Positions 24,001 to 36,233 of a stretch of DNA of 64,000 bases are shown in pieces (position 1 is the first letter of the stretch; each line of letters opens with the position of its first letter). The stretch comes from Plantago major (taxonomy: Eukaryota; Streptophyta; Magnoliopsida; Lamiales; Plantaginaceae). Made by a program: the position numbers and the translations under genes. Location of the stretch: assembly GCA_026545765.1 (NCBI GenBank), contig JAIFAC010000130.1, positions 62,001 through 126,000 of the forward strand, given 5' to 3'. The notes under the pieces were generated by a model. The model did no database searches, was not told the origin of the DNA, and saw nothing but the letters and a program-made list of their open reading frames with translations.

Positions 24001-25450
24001 AATCACTAAGTATGTTAGGTCTCTAAATGTAATTTTTATATCTTTGAAGAAGACCAAGAAGAAGGCATCCTATCAAGAGTTCAACAAATTTGAAGATTTG
24101 AAGATCGTATAAGATTGTCAAGATTTAAGAAATTGGTCTCATCAGATACCTATGTCCAGATATTCAATAAACAAGTGTTTTCCAATCAACAAGTTTCGCA
24201 AAAGATATCGAGAACATAAGGTTTCGAACGAGGAAAAGTGCCCACAATACTACACTCAGATACTTGACAAAACCTTGTTTCTAGGAAACAATATTTTGAT
24301 AAAGTATCCGAGATGTGAGAGTCTCTTGAAAAGGACATGCAATGCTTTAGAACGCTGCATAATTCCGCTGCACCGCAGACAAAATAGTACAAGTGCAATA
24401 AATGCGCAGACAGAGACATCTCGAATAAAAGAGGAAATTCCTCAAAAGAGACAGTCTTCTCGCAGTAACTATTTTCAGACATCGATAGTTTGAAATTCAT
24501 TTGAGCCTAACGGATACTTTTCAAACGGCATGATTTTCAACTATAAATATCAACACTTAGAATGCTTGAAAGACACACCGAAACACCAAGAACACGTAAT
24601 CAATATCTTAAGCTTCTCCGATAATACAACTAGTGGTATCTTTCTCTCAAGCATACAAGCCTTCGCTTACTTACTCAGAGCTTACAGCCATGACTAAGCT
24701 CAATTCTAAGTAGCACGAAGTTCTAATCGCCCGATCCTTAACAAGCCTTGCTATCCGTGAAGGAGTCAATCAAAAGATCAAGTGTCCTTAGTAAAGAACA
24801 TATCACCACACATTGTGAAGTGTGTTAAGTGATCCTTGTTCTATAGAGTATTCCTACATAACTGAAAAAGTTATTAAGACTACTCGCCTGACAAACCATC
24901 ATAACCAACACCATACACGGCGTGGAGTATGTGACGACTTAGTTTGGGAAACTAAGGAACAACTCTAAGGTTATCGAGATAGGAAGTACTTAGTTTGGGA
25001 AACTAAGGAACATTTCAAAGGTTTCCGAGTATAGGAAGTACTGGTCGAGTCAGAATAACTCAGGGGGAACACTTGGTTGGGAACCTAGTGTAAAAGGGAA
25101 CCAAGAGATAGGATTATTGTAAGGTGAACTCAATAGCTATCTTAGTGAATTTCAAGTCCTGAGAAAGGGCGAGTGGATTAGTTGAAGGATTACGCCACCT
25201 TCAAATACCACTATAAAAAGACGTGTTATTTACTTTCAAAGAATTTACTTATCGCTCTCTTTGTCCTACTAAGTATTTAAACACATTATATCTTTGAGCA
25301 CGCACGCACTTATCACATAAAAGTCTTCCGCCTTCGATTATAAGTAATTTATATCTTCACACATATCTGAGGAACTGTTTTATCGACAAAAGTTTTAAAA
25401 GACTATTCACCCCCCTCTAGTCTTTTACTTCGCCGTTATCTGGACCAACA
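24001..25450 (+). repeat. B1 5' LTR, 5'-truncated
   Basis: Compared with B2 (38326-39874, inverted), about the first 110-130 bases and a short internal piece between two ATGTTAG words are missing. TATAAATAT at 24541-24549 is the probable promoter. The LTR-end hairpin has arms AAAAGACTA (25397-25405) and TAGTCTTTT (25418-25426). Confidence 0.8.
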
Positions 25451-25452
25451 AA

Positions 25453-25464
25453 TGGTAGCAGAGC
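25453..25464 (+). other. B1 primer binding site
   Basis: TGGTAGCAGAGC; one mismatch to TGGTATCAGAGC. Confidence 0.85.
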
Positions 25465-25568
25465 AGGAGGTTCCCAAGCCTTCTGCACTGAACCTAGATC
25501 CTAGATAAGTGCCCGCTAACTGCTTTTCACCTACACTTGAGTTGTTTGTTTAGTGTGATTGCTGTAGG

Positions 25569-28045
25569 ATGTCTTTAAGTGACACTCCAATTCTCAAGCC
25601 AGAGAACTATGAGAAATGGAAGAATAACATGATGCTCCACCTAGAAGCCATCAATGACGAAATGATCGATGTGATAAAGAATGGCCCCATAGTCATTCAA
25701 CAACTCAAGCAGGTCATGGAGGTTTCTACTGGTAGAGACAGAGATCCCACTGGTGAAGAACCAAGTGGTGGTTCCTCATAGACAGACAAGGCCAACCAAA
25801 GGAACACCCATCAAGTTGTTGTTTATGAGCCAAAGCTCAAAGAGCTCGGACATCTAAGATGCCAAGAGAAATCGAATGGATGGCCAGGCTCATAATATCA
25901 TCATACGTTCCACTCCAAAGCACATACAGTGTAAACTGTGGGGTGCAAAAACGGTGAAAGTTGCCTGGCAACTTATTGAAGAAATCTATGCCAGCACTGA
26001 GAAAACAAAGGAAAATAAGTTCGAAGTTTTGAAGCTCAAATTCCAAAACTTTAAACAAGGTCCCACAAAGACTCTTGAAGAACTAGATTTCCGGTTTACA
26101 ACACTGATGAGTGAAATGGTTGCACTTGGTGAAAGTGAGAGATACTCTAACTCTGAAAAGGTTAAGACTATCATGAGAAGCTTGAATCAAAACTGGGAAC
26201 ATACTCAGTACTTTTATTTCAACCAAGGAATGCCAAGTATCACTCCAGTAGAACTCTTTTCTCACTTAGCTACTATCAACTATGAAACTACTCAGAGAGG
26301 ACAAGTGGGTGCTGAGAAAGTTCACAAAGTTGATTTAGTGACATAGGTACTTCTGAAAAGAAGGATACCAAAGAAATGACTGAGGAAGATGCTCTTGCTG
26401 TGAAGCAAATGAGAAAATATGTCAGTTAGGAGATTGAGAGAAGAAAAGCCAAAGAGAAGCTGAAAAAGCATCTAGGCTCAAACTATCACCACTACAAAAA
26501 TATGTAAATTGCCAAGCTCACGAACAAGGTGCTCAAGAAGCATCTAGTAATCGAGGAAGCAAATCGAAAATGATATCTGTTTCTATTGTCAGAAACCTGG
26601 TCATTTTAAAAGGTACTGCCCTGCTTTCAATAAGCTAAAGACAGGTGACATGAAAGATAGAAGAAATTTCAAGAGAGGTCAGAGAGCTATGGTCACTGAA
26701 GAAAGGAAAAAGATTGAAATCCAACTGGATGCTCTTGATATTGAGTCAGAATCTGAGGAATAAGACTCAGATGACTCCAAACTACCTTCACCAGAGTTAT
26801 GTGGCATCACCATGAATCGTCGACTTGGTCAAAACAAAAGGGAATCAGGGGTCATTGAGAGATCTATCCATTGCTCAACATCGAGCCTCATTTAATGGTC
26901 GATAAGGTAACCAACATTTCTCAATTCATAAACTATGAGTGTGATGAGGATTGAATTAGTGATATATACCATCTCAGGAGAGAACTTGATCTATACGAAA
27001 GAGAATTTCTAATGGTCCGAGCCGTATCAAATTCTCAAGAAGAAAAGAATTCTCTTGAAAAGGAAAATTCACAATTACTCAAGATATCTGAGAAAAAGGA
27101 TGCCGAAAATGCATTTCTCAAAGCACATATATCTGAGATGGAGAAGTCACACAGAAAGGCAATGGATATACTCCAAAAGGAATATAAAGATCTTCTTTCT
27201 GAAATGAGGAACTCAAAAAGAAAGAACTATCTTTTCAATCCTATGCCAAAGCTAGTGACACTCATCAAGTACACTCTTATTTAAGAGATCCTTCAAAAGG
27301 GAGGATCAATGGACACACAAACAAATAGTTCTACCACTCTGAATAAGAGTGATGAAAGAATAACATTTGTTAGTGCTCAGCAAGATGGTTCCCAAAGAAC
27401 CTATAGCATTGGTAAAAAAGCTAAGGTCATAATCTAAGGCAAGGAAGTTACTCAAACCTTTGAGGGAAAAACAAGTCCCCAAGAAAATCGTGGAAAAGGT
27501 TTCTGAAAAGAAACCATGCACTAAAAAGTGCAATCACCCACAGTGCTATGACTCTAGGAAAGGAAAAATTGCAGTAGCTGGCAATTTTTCCAATGAACTA
27601 TTTTTTGGAAGAAATAATGATCCAGAGAGTAGTGAAGGTGCTAAGAGAAGATCTCAGAAAGCAAAAGGTGCTCGAAATGGCATTGTCTACAAAGCCATCG
27701 GAAAGATACTTGCTCAGCAATATAAACAAGAGCAAGACCGATAGATGAATATCAGGATTGCACATAGCAATCATCAGAAGTGGAAGGAATCTGAGAAGGA
27801 AAGCCGAGTTCGCTGAAAAGTCTACTCAGCAACCTGACAGGTATCTGAAAGCACCAAAGGGAGCACCAAGGAACACTCCAAGAAGGAAAATAGTTTTAAA
27901 TCATAATGACACTAGTCATTTACCTAAAATTCCTCCTTATGTTCCAATAAGACAAAAGAATGCCCCAAGGAAGTTCATTCAGAAATGGATTCCTACAGGG
28001 AGATTCTTTAGTCCAGAAGGTTCCATTGTTGGAATGAGAGCCTAA
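25569..28045 (+). pseudogene. gag: B1 gag: capsid, zinc knuckle, coiled coil, CNHPxC motif
   Basis: Gag forms the virus-like particle and binds element RNA. The start at 25569 (MSLSDTPILKPENYEKWKNN) matches copia Gag N-termini. TAG at 25779 ends the first frame. The core resumes at 25876-26346 (LWGAKTVKVAWQLIEEIYAS; FRFTTLMSEMVALGES; FYFNQGMPSITPVELFSHLA). The CCHC zinc knuckle CFYCQKPGHFKRYC is intact at 26577-26618. A strong coiled coil with Leu/Lys/Glu heptads spans 27012-27284, followed by PCTKKCNHPQCY (27520-27555) and a basic tail (27758-28045). Several stops and shifts separate these blocks. Sirevirus Gag proteins are known to have coiled-coil regions and to contact LC8-type dynein light chains. 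Confidence 0.8.
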
Positions 28046-28665
28046 CTCCATGTTTTCTGTTTTGTGCAGAACACTATGAGGAAGAACCTGAAGTGGCATT
28101 TTGGTAGTGGATATGGGAAGCACATGACAGGAGACAAAGCAAAACTGGTTAACTACAGAGAATGTGATAAAGGACCAATTATTAGATTTGCCGGAGGAGA
28201 TGAAAATCCAACCATAGGTTTTCAGGACCAAGCTTGGAGCTCTCACAATCACTGAAGTACTACATGTAGAGGGATTGAAATATAATCTCCTAAGCATGAG
28301 TCAATTGGCAGACAAAGGGTACTCAGTAAAGATCAAGTCAAAACTATGCAAATTGGTTGACAATGAGTCATAGCGGACAGTCTTGGTTGCTAGGCGGAAA
28401 GGAAATCTCTATGCTGCTGACTGGCATCTGCAATAACTGAAGAATGTCTCATGGTGAGTCATCTGGCCACACTGAAGAAAATTGGCTCTGGCATAAAAGA
28501 ATGAGTCACTTGAACTTCAAAACTCAACAAGCTAGCCAAGCAAGAATCGTGGTCGATTACCCAAAATGTCATATAGAAAAGATGGTGTATGATCATCTTG
28601 CCAAATGGGGACACAATCCAAAACATCTTTCAAGTGTAAAACTAGACACCCAAAGGAAAGGTTGA
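28046..28665 (+). pseudogene. B1 protease and GAG-pre-integrase
   Basis: The protease block reads KWHFGSGYGKHMTGDKAKLV near 28090-28145. The catalytic Asp of the DSG triad has become Gly, so even in frame this protease would be inactive. GAG-pre-integrase follows (LWHKRMSHLNFKT, 28487-28525), shifted near 28530. Confidence 0.8.
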
Positions 28666-29350
28666 TCAGAATGTTACATATGGATTTTTTGAATCCTCCA
28701 GAATTAGCTATGTAGGAAAGAAGTATGGTCCGTTGTTGTTGATGATTACCAAGATTCACTTGGGTTGTATTTCTCAAACAAAAATCTGATGCAACGGTTG
28801 AAATACCCAACTTTCTGAATAAATAAGCTTGAAGTCATGAAAAATGACAAGGTATCTCAGACGTAATGCACTATGGTATCGAAGTTTGTGAACCAAAGAC
28901 ATAAAAGAATTTTGTACCGCAAAGGTATACAACATCAACTATCTTCATTAAGGACACCACAACAAAATGGTGTTCAAAGGAAGAATAGGACCTAAAAGAA
29001 GCAAAGAAGAACAATGTTTGTTATTAATCAAATAAGTGAAATCTATTGGGTTGAAACTGTTAACACAGCCTGCTACACTCAAAATAGATGTTTGATTAAC
29101 AAACACCATGACAAAACTCCTTATGAACTTTTGATTGGTAGACCCCATAGTATCAAACATCTAAGGGTGTTTGGTTGCAGATGTTTTGTTCTTAACAATG
29201 GAAAAGAATACTTGAGAACATTTCAACCAAAAGCATGAAGGAGTATTTCGTTAATGTCCGAATAGCAAAGCCTAGTAATCTACAACAAAAGAACGCAAAG
29301 ATTGAAGAATCTGCTCATGTAGTTTTCTATGAAGGAACAAGAAAGTACCC
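28666..29350 (+). pseudogene. B1 integrase, broken
   Basis: Inserts the cDNA into the genome. The core start HMDFLN is near 28675-28692, and the later core (QQNGV, KNRT) near 28960-29000. The readable piece 29014-29238 has CYTQNRCLINKHHDKTPYEL and the family signature VFGCRCFVLNNGKEYL. The middle is frameshifted repeatedly, and I cannot read an intact DDE set. Confidence 0.75.
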
Positions 29351-29830
29351 TTGAATGAAGAACTCTCAGATAGGTTTAAAGAACTAATGATTAAAGATTC
29401 TGAAGAAGAATCCTCAAAAGGAAATAATTCTGTCATTCACTTAGAGGATGACTCTGACGATAAAACGCAACCACTGCTTAGTAACAACTAGATGACTCTA
29501 AGACATGATGAAGAATTTCCTATGAGAATTTCAGAAATGGAACAGGTTACTGAGAATCTTCATCATGAAGAGGTTTCTGAGAATGAGATTGTTGAAAATC
29601 CAATCCCGTATATCTCTAACACCTAAAAAGTGTAGATATCTATGGCATTTCTTCGCAGCGATGTCTCAAATATCAACAAGTATCTTGTCAAGATCATAAT
29701 GATTCACATTCAGATCAAATGATATTGATCCTACTAGTTCAAAACCCATTATAAATGGATAAGAGATCATCCTCGCCAAGGATGTGATCGGTCCTTTGAC
29801 CAAGGGTTAGAACTAGGAGAGCAATTCGAA
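29351..29830 (+). other. B1 integrase-RT linker
   Basis: Decayed acidic, serine-rich coding sequence (EESSKG, EDDSDD-type stretches) between integrase and RT, variable between copies (compare A2 59640-60085). No conserved domain seen. Confidence 0.5.
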
Positions 29831-30570
29831 ATGCAGACTTTCTATGGATATTTCATCTCAAACATTGAACCTAAAACTATAGAAGAAGCATTGAAGGATC
29901 AAGATTGGATCTCTCGCAATGCAAGAAGAGTCGATCAATTTGAGAGAAACAAAGTCTGGAAACTGGTTCCATTTGTTGATGGAATATCCGTAATTGGAAC
30001 CAACTGGGTTTTCAGAAATAAAATGAATGAGTCTGGTAAAATAACCAAAAACAAAGCAAGGTTGGTTGCCAAGGGATTCACCCAGACTGAAGGACTAGAT
30101 TTTGATGAGCCATATGCTCCAGTTACAAGATTGGATGCAATTAGACTATTTTAGCCTTTGCGTACTCATAATGACTTTAAAGTTTATCAAATGGATGTCA
30201 AAAGTGCATTCCTAAACGCTGAACTTGCTAAGGAAGTCTATGTTGAACCACCAGCTTTGAAGTTTCCATGTAAAGTAGAATGGTCTATAAGCTTGAGAAA
30301 GCTCAGATGGATCAAACAGCTCCAAGAGCATGGTATGATACTTTAGCCAAATACTTGCTGGAAAGTGGCTTCAAGAAAGGAGATTTTGATAAAACACTCT
30401 TTACTTTTAACCATGAAGGGAAACTACTGTTAGTTCAAGTATATGTTGATGACGTTATATTTGGATCTAAAGACAAGAAACCTTGTGAAGACTTTGCTGA
30501 GGTCATGAAAAGTAAATTTGAGATGAGGATGATGGGAGAGTTGAACTACTTCCTAGGGTTGCATGTCTAG
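29831..30570 (+). pseudogene. B1 reverse transcriptase (copia type)
   Basis: Two long open pieces. 29831-30154 has [16 protein letters not shown] and [20 protein letters not shown]. 30280-30570 has RAWYDTLAKYLLESGF and the catalytic VQVYVDDVIFGSKD (about 30433-30474), ending MMGELNYFLGLHV. The joining piece (30158-30346) has FKVYQMDVKSAFLNAELAKE. A TAG at 30152 and a shift near 30260-30290 are the main breaks. Confidence 0.9.
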
Positions 30571-31337
30571 CAACTTCATGATGGAATATTCATTAGTGAA
30601 ACAAAGTATGCAAAAGATATGCTCAACAAGTTTAATCAAAAGCATTCTAAAAAGAATGCTAAGATACCTATGAGCATTAGAACCAAAATGACCTATACTG
30701 AATCTGATAAGAGTGTTGAAGAACACAATTATAGGAAATTGATTGGGTCTCTACTGTACCTCACTACAAGTAGACCTGATATTCAATATGCAGCTGGAGT
30801 GTGCTAGTGATTTCGCAAATCCAATGCAATCACACTACAACATTTCTATGAAAATATTAATGTATGTAAAGGGTACTATAGAAGTCGATTGTGGTATCCA
30901 AAAGACAAAGGATCGAGTTTAGTTGGCTATTCGATGATGACTATGTCGGATCATTGCTTGATAGAAAAACACTTCAGACCTTGTCAATTTCTTGTGCCGT
31001 TAATATCATGGTTCAAAGAAGAAACAAAACTCAATTGCCACATCCACCACAGAGGTCAATATATATTGCTGGGTTGTGCTTCATGATATTGTGGATACAG
31101 CAACAACTCAGAGACTATGAGATCAATGAAGAGAAAACTCCTATTTCCTGTGACAACACAAGTGCTATTGCCATAACTCAGAATCCTAAGTTTCATGCAA
31201 AAACAAAGCACATTGATGTTAGACACCACTTCATTAGAGATCATGTTGAAAAAGGTAATATAAAGATACTCAAGATTGGTACTGAAGACCAACTTGCAGA
31301 TATTTGTACAAAGCCTTTACAAGAAAGGTGTTCTTAA
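30571..31337 (+). pseudogene. B1 RNase H (copia type)
   Basis: 30619-30807 carries KFNQKHSKKNAKIPMSIRTK, YRKLIGSLLYLTTSRPDIQY. After a TAG at 30805 and shifts, 31110-31337 carries CDNTSAIAITQNPKFHAKTK, HIDVRHHFIRDHVEKG and DQLADICTKPLQE. The AEYIAAG region (31045-31080) has lost bases relative to B2. Confidence 0.85.
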
Positions 31338-32165
31338 CCTCGAGACATACTGGGTTAATGGAGCTACCGAAGCAACTAAAAAGTTCTAATCTCTGAGACG
31401 GGAACTCAGAAGGGAGAAAGATATCTGGAACGGGCATCCAGATATCTAAGGTAAAAAGGTACCTGAGATAGGAACTCATATACTAAAAGGATGGGTAAAA
31501 GTGTCTTTCAAAGATTTCTGAGACGGGTACTCAGATATATCTGTGAGATCACAAAGTGAGGGGGAACACAAAAGTGAAATGTGGTACAATCAGATTCAAA
31601 TAACTACACCTCGTGTTTCAGATTCTTCCATTTATATGTTAGTTACATACGCCTCGAATCAATAGATAAGTCCAAAGACTGTCCCCTAGTCACAGAAAAG
31701 AGATTTGATTCAGAAAGTATTCGCCAAATTTCATTAATTGGGCACAATTACAATTACTGATTGTGATCATTGCTGAAGAAGCAATCGTAACCCTTGATAA
31801 AATGGGCGTTTGATCTTAATGGACGAGATCAATTCTCGATAAAATAGTGGATCAGAATAACACGTACGCGGCCCACTAAGCATTTAATGCAAAACGATTT
31901 TTACCCATGCCTACCTCAAGCATGTATACATATGCACAAAATCAATTTGTATGTATATGTTCATCAAAGTACAATGCTATATATATAGGATTTTGACAAA
32001 AGAAATTACTTTCGCCTAATCCAATATTCACACTTACACAGAAATAGCAAAAACCTTTCAAAGATTTCTGCAAATCTCTGTTCTTCGCTTAGTTATTCTA
32101 CAAAGAATCACTAAAATCTCACTCTAATCTCTTTCCGACTTTAAAAATTTTCACTATTTAAAGAG
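31338..32165 (+). promoter_or_regulatory. B1 ORF3 leader: hairpin array, GGCCCA box, TATA box
   Basis: No protein frame is supported. Four short hairpins lie at 31392-31410, 31420-31446, 31464-31478 and 31517-31535. GGCCCA is at 31870-31875 followed by CATTTAATG. TATATATATA is at 31978-31987, about 180 bases before the ORF3 ATG (32166). Equivalent signals are found in A1, A2 and B2. Confidence 0.65.
31392..31535 (+). repeat. B1 array of four short hairpins with ACGGGNA-type loops
   Basis: Stem/loop/stem: TCTGAG / ACGGGAA / CTCAGA (31392-31410); GATATCTGGA / ACGGGCA / TCCAGATATC (31420-31446, perfect 10-bp stem); TGAG / ATAGGAA / CTCA (31464-31478); TCTGAG / ACGGGTA / CTCAGA (31517-31535). 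Confidence 0.85.
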
Positions 32166-33879
32166 ATGGCTCCAAAACGTGTTTCTACCCGTAAATCCTG
32201 TTACTACCTCAGATCATCGAAAAGCAAGAACCAAAGGTTGTTATCACGAACAATCGGTTGAAGGAGACTTTAATCTCGACTATTGGACTTCAAATCACAG
32301 GATGATTTGGTGTGGTGCCATGATTGAGGAATACCTTGTTGTCGCTTATTGAAAACCAAGTCGATAGGAAGTTGATTCTTGGTATGCTTGAAAAGGCACA
32401 AATCAAGGTTTTCCTATATGCTATTCCCAGTGGAGTTTCTTCACTGAATGTGTTGGAATTTACAACAATTCCAGGATTATTTCCTATGTTTCTGAAGGCA
32501 CTAAGATAGTGTTCAGAGAATCAAAAGTTCAAGGAAAGGACATCCTTTGAACTTGACAACTTTCTGTGAGTTGTTTGAACTTCAAAATCTTGGAAATGAT
32601 TTTGAAATAAACACCAAGGATGATGATCTCCTTGAAGGTGTGAAGCAGCTTTACAGTGATGTGTGTGATCATGAAAAATCAGATACACCCATCGACTTCA
32701 AACTTGCTGACATTAGAACCGTATATCCGCTGGTTCACCGATGTGTTGCATGCATTCTTCATGATGCTTTGATGGTCTACAAGGAGGTGCCGAGCATAAG
32801 TCAAGAACCGGATGATGATGTTCTTGTTAAATCAGCATAACAAAAGGCTAGAAAACCCATTCAATTGGGGAAAGTACGCCTTCATGAAGTTTGTGAAGAA
32901 GCTACAAAGCTTTGAGCCAAAAATTGTCAAAGGCCTTGCTGAGCCAAAAGCCACCGTGAGCTTTGGACTAAAGATATGCAAAGGTTACTGCATCTCAGAA
33001 AGGTTCCATGAAACAAAAGACTGATGAGGTATCTAAGGGTTCCATTATACCAAAAGCCCGTAACTTCACGAAAGAAGTCCGGCAAATCAAGGCATACCCA
33101 TCAGGATGTCGACTCAAATATCTCCGCCACGCCGATGAACTCATCAATGTTGCAAATGATACAACGCTATGAACTAATCAATGCTACCAAGGAAAGCCTT
33201 TCGATGAACTCATTGGTAAAATGAGAGTAGTGGTGTATCAAGCCCTATCCGCAGTAAACCGCAGTATTATGGACCAATCGCCCTAATGCCGATGAGAGCT
33301 CGATGATGATTTGGTCATCTGTCAAGTCCTACAGAAATCAAAAGGTGCTAAGGTTGCTAAAAGAGCAACAATTGTAGAGGTTGCTGAAAAAGCACCCACT
33401 CCAAAGGTTGCTGAAGAAGCAACTGTGTCCAAGGTCACTGGACAAAAGACACCATCAGAGCAAGTAACACTTAAGCATATTGAAGATGCTCGATGAGTGG
33501 TAAATTAGTGTCGAGGATACCGCCAATGCCTCAACACTTAAAATTATGTCTCAAGCAGATCTAGATAGGCCCTATACTGCATCACCTTCACCATCCGGAT
33601 CAAGATCACCACAACAACCACAATAGCCACAAGTGGATGTTGAAATGGTACTTGAGTTACAGCATTAGATTCCAACATTTTTTCAATGCTGAAGAAAATC
33701 CTGCAAATGAGCAAGTTCCCCAACTCATTGAGAGGGATCAAGCTGAGACCTACACTCAGAATGATCAAACAGGGGAGGCAACTGAGTCCCAAACTCAGTG
33801 TAGGTCCGAAGTACAAGAACAACAAGACCAACGCATGGAAACCTCACAAGTTCCAGAGACTACCACCGACAAAGCTCGT

Positions 33880-34570
33880 GTAGTCAATAGTTTAACTTAT
33901 TACTTGTGATAATTTATGATTAAATCTTGTTACTTATTAAAATTTCTTTGTTACATGCTGATTTAGAAACACAAGAACAAGAGGAAGCTAGAAAGCTTGC
34001 CTCAGAGACTGAGAAGGAGGCTCCCACAAATTTCACCTCTTAAGGAATCTGAGCCTGTGCTACAGGTGATAGAGAGTTCCTTAAGATATTACTTTTCAGA
34101 TATATGTTTATACACTTGACTAATACTCTTAAGTGTTTGTTTCTAATAGGCTCCAACTGAGAAGAAAAATGAAGAGACTGAAAAGTCTATCTCTTCAGAG
34201 GAATCCAGAGACTTCCAAGATCTCTGAGAAACAAGTATCTGAACCCTCAGCAGAGAAGGTATTTCATTCAGATACCTATAATCTTCAAAGACAAATCTCT
34301 GATGATTTTTCTAAAAACTAACACCTTCTACTTACAGTTCAAATGAAGTAGATGTTGTGGGAATTGCCCACTCAATCCCCTCAAGAACCAATTGAAATTG
34401 ATGATGCATCAAAGTTTCATCACAAGAAAAACTTCCACAGACTGCACAAGTCTCTGAGAGACAAGTATATGAGCCTCCTATTGTGGAGGTAATTGACTTC
34501 TCAGATATCTAAAATTGTCTATAGTATTTTTCTTGATAAAATTTTCTAAGTGTTATGTTTTTAATCTCAG
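33880..34570 (+). other. B1 ORF3 intron cluster (four introns; fifth lost)
   Basis: i1 ~33880-33966 (donor blurred, ends GATTTAG), i2 34066-34149 (CAG|GTGATA...CTAATAG), i3 34259-34337 (AAG|GTATTT...CTTACAG), i4 34489-34570 (GAG|GTAATT...TCTCAG). Lengths 79-87. The i5 present in A1 and B2 should lie near 34686 but the exons there are joined (CACAGG next to CTCAACC). Confidence 0.8.
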
Positions 34571-36164
34571 GTTCAAGGAGAAAAAAAGATCGATGAGTAT
34601 CAGACTTCCCAGTCTCCTCCTTGCATCCAGATATCTGAGGCACCTAGAACCTCAGTAGTCAAGTCGTCTGAGCCTGTCACACAGGCTCAACCAAGTGCCA
34701 CTAAGGTCCCTGTTGATGAGAAAAAGCACCTGCTAGCTTTCTTCAAGGAGCACACCTTGCCAAAGCACCTTAAGTGATTCAGAAGCTGGCAATGGCTTCG
34801 TTGCTCTAATAAATCTGAGATCCTAAAGGTGACTGATCACCAAATCCAAAGAGCACGAGCCCTTGACTTGGAAAATTATGTCCATGCTATGTTACCAACT
34901 GAACAATACTCCTTTAGAACATCAATGCATAAGGACTTCGTCAAGGAAGTGGCCAGAAAGCTTATTCAAGCTTTTAATCAAGCAGATGTCATTCAAACCT
35001 ATTTTGCCCCAGACCCTACAGATAATACCCTCTGATCAAGAGGATGTTAATGGGCAAATGGTCATTGTTCCAGAAGTAATCAATCTGATCTCTGAAGATG
35101 AAGAAGAGAAGGAGACTGATGAAAATGATTATGAAGAACCTCCTTCTGACCATCACAACGATGAGGATGATAAGAAGGATGATGATGATTCCCCTGCACC
35201 AGGGACAAAAGGGATTGCACAAGGAAACAATGCCTCAGTTGCTGAAAACCACACTGAGAGAACCTCACAGAATTCCCCTCCTCCATCTCCTCAGAGATCT
35301 AGCCATCCCTCTCCCCAACAAAAAGACACTATCAACAAGTAGTTGAGCACCTAAGGATAACACTCAAGATATCGATGCACAAGCCGAGTTGCTCAACTCA
35401 AACAATTGTTGAGGAAGAACAACAACCAAATCTTCAACTAGAAGAAAAGATAGCTGAATCTAAAGCAAAGCTCCAAAATATTGAAGATCTTACCATCAAG
35501 TAAATGGAAGCTTATGTTGAGATGAAAGAACTCCAGCTTGTTGTTCAGGCAATTGATGAAGAATTAGATACTGAGCAAGTATCAGAAGACAAGCATGATG
35601 CTAAGGCTGCATTACCAAAATATGTACCATCCTCCTCACTGAGTTAATCACTCAGAGAACAACAAGCTTGGTTATTGCTCAGAAAGACCTAGGCATGGTG
35701 AGGGATGATGACAAAAATCTTGCTGAAAAAGCCCTCAATGATGCTAGCTATGTCACCGAAAATCGATGCTACTCAAGGTCCATCGCAGAGCTCACCGATA
35801 AGGAAACAGACTTATCAAATGTAATCAGAGCTCAAGGTCGATCTGCAAAGTTGGTTGTCACATAACTATCTCAAGGCAACTTTGACTCTCTTAGAATCCT
35901 TTCAGGATTCTTAGTCACCAACAATGACTAAGGGGGAAGGATCTCAAGGTGCTCAGAGAGGAAGAGGAAGAGGAAACAAAAGGAAATCAGAACAACCACC
36001 TCTTAGAATAAATGAGCCCTCCTTCAGTCAAGTTGCTACTCAGATAGTAGCAACAACTCAGCAGATTCCTGAACAAGGAATGACAACAAAGGACAGATTA
36101 CAGGCAAGATCACAGAGACCTCCAAAGGAAACCAAGTCCCCAAGGAGAAGACAAGTAAAAGGGA

Positions 36165-36233
36165 AAGAAGAAGAAGAAGAAGAAGAAGAAGAAGAAGAAG
36201 AAGAAGAAGAAGAAGAAGAAGAAGAAGAAGAAG
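36165..36233 (+). repeat. GAA/GAG microsatellite encoding poly-Glu in B1 ORF3
   Basis: About 23 consecutive Glu codons in the ORF3 frame. B2 has a shorter run at the homologous place (41069-41117, opposite strand). Confidence 0.95.

Noticed and set aside
31392..31535. Treating the hairpin array as a CRISPR-like or satellite repeat
   Set aside because: Units are few, irregularly spaced, with variable stems, in a plant retrotransposon.
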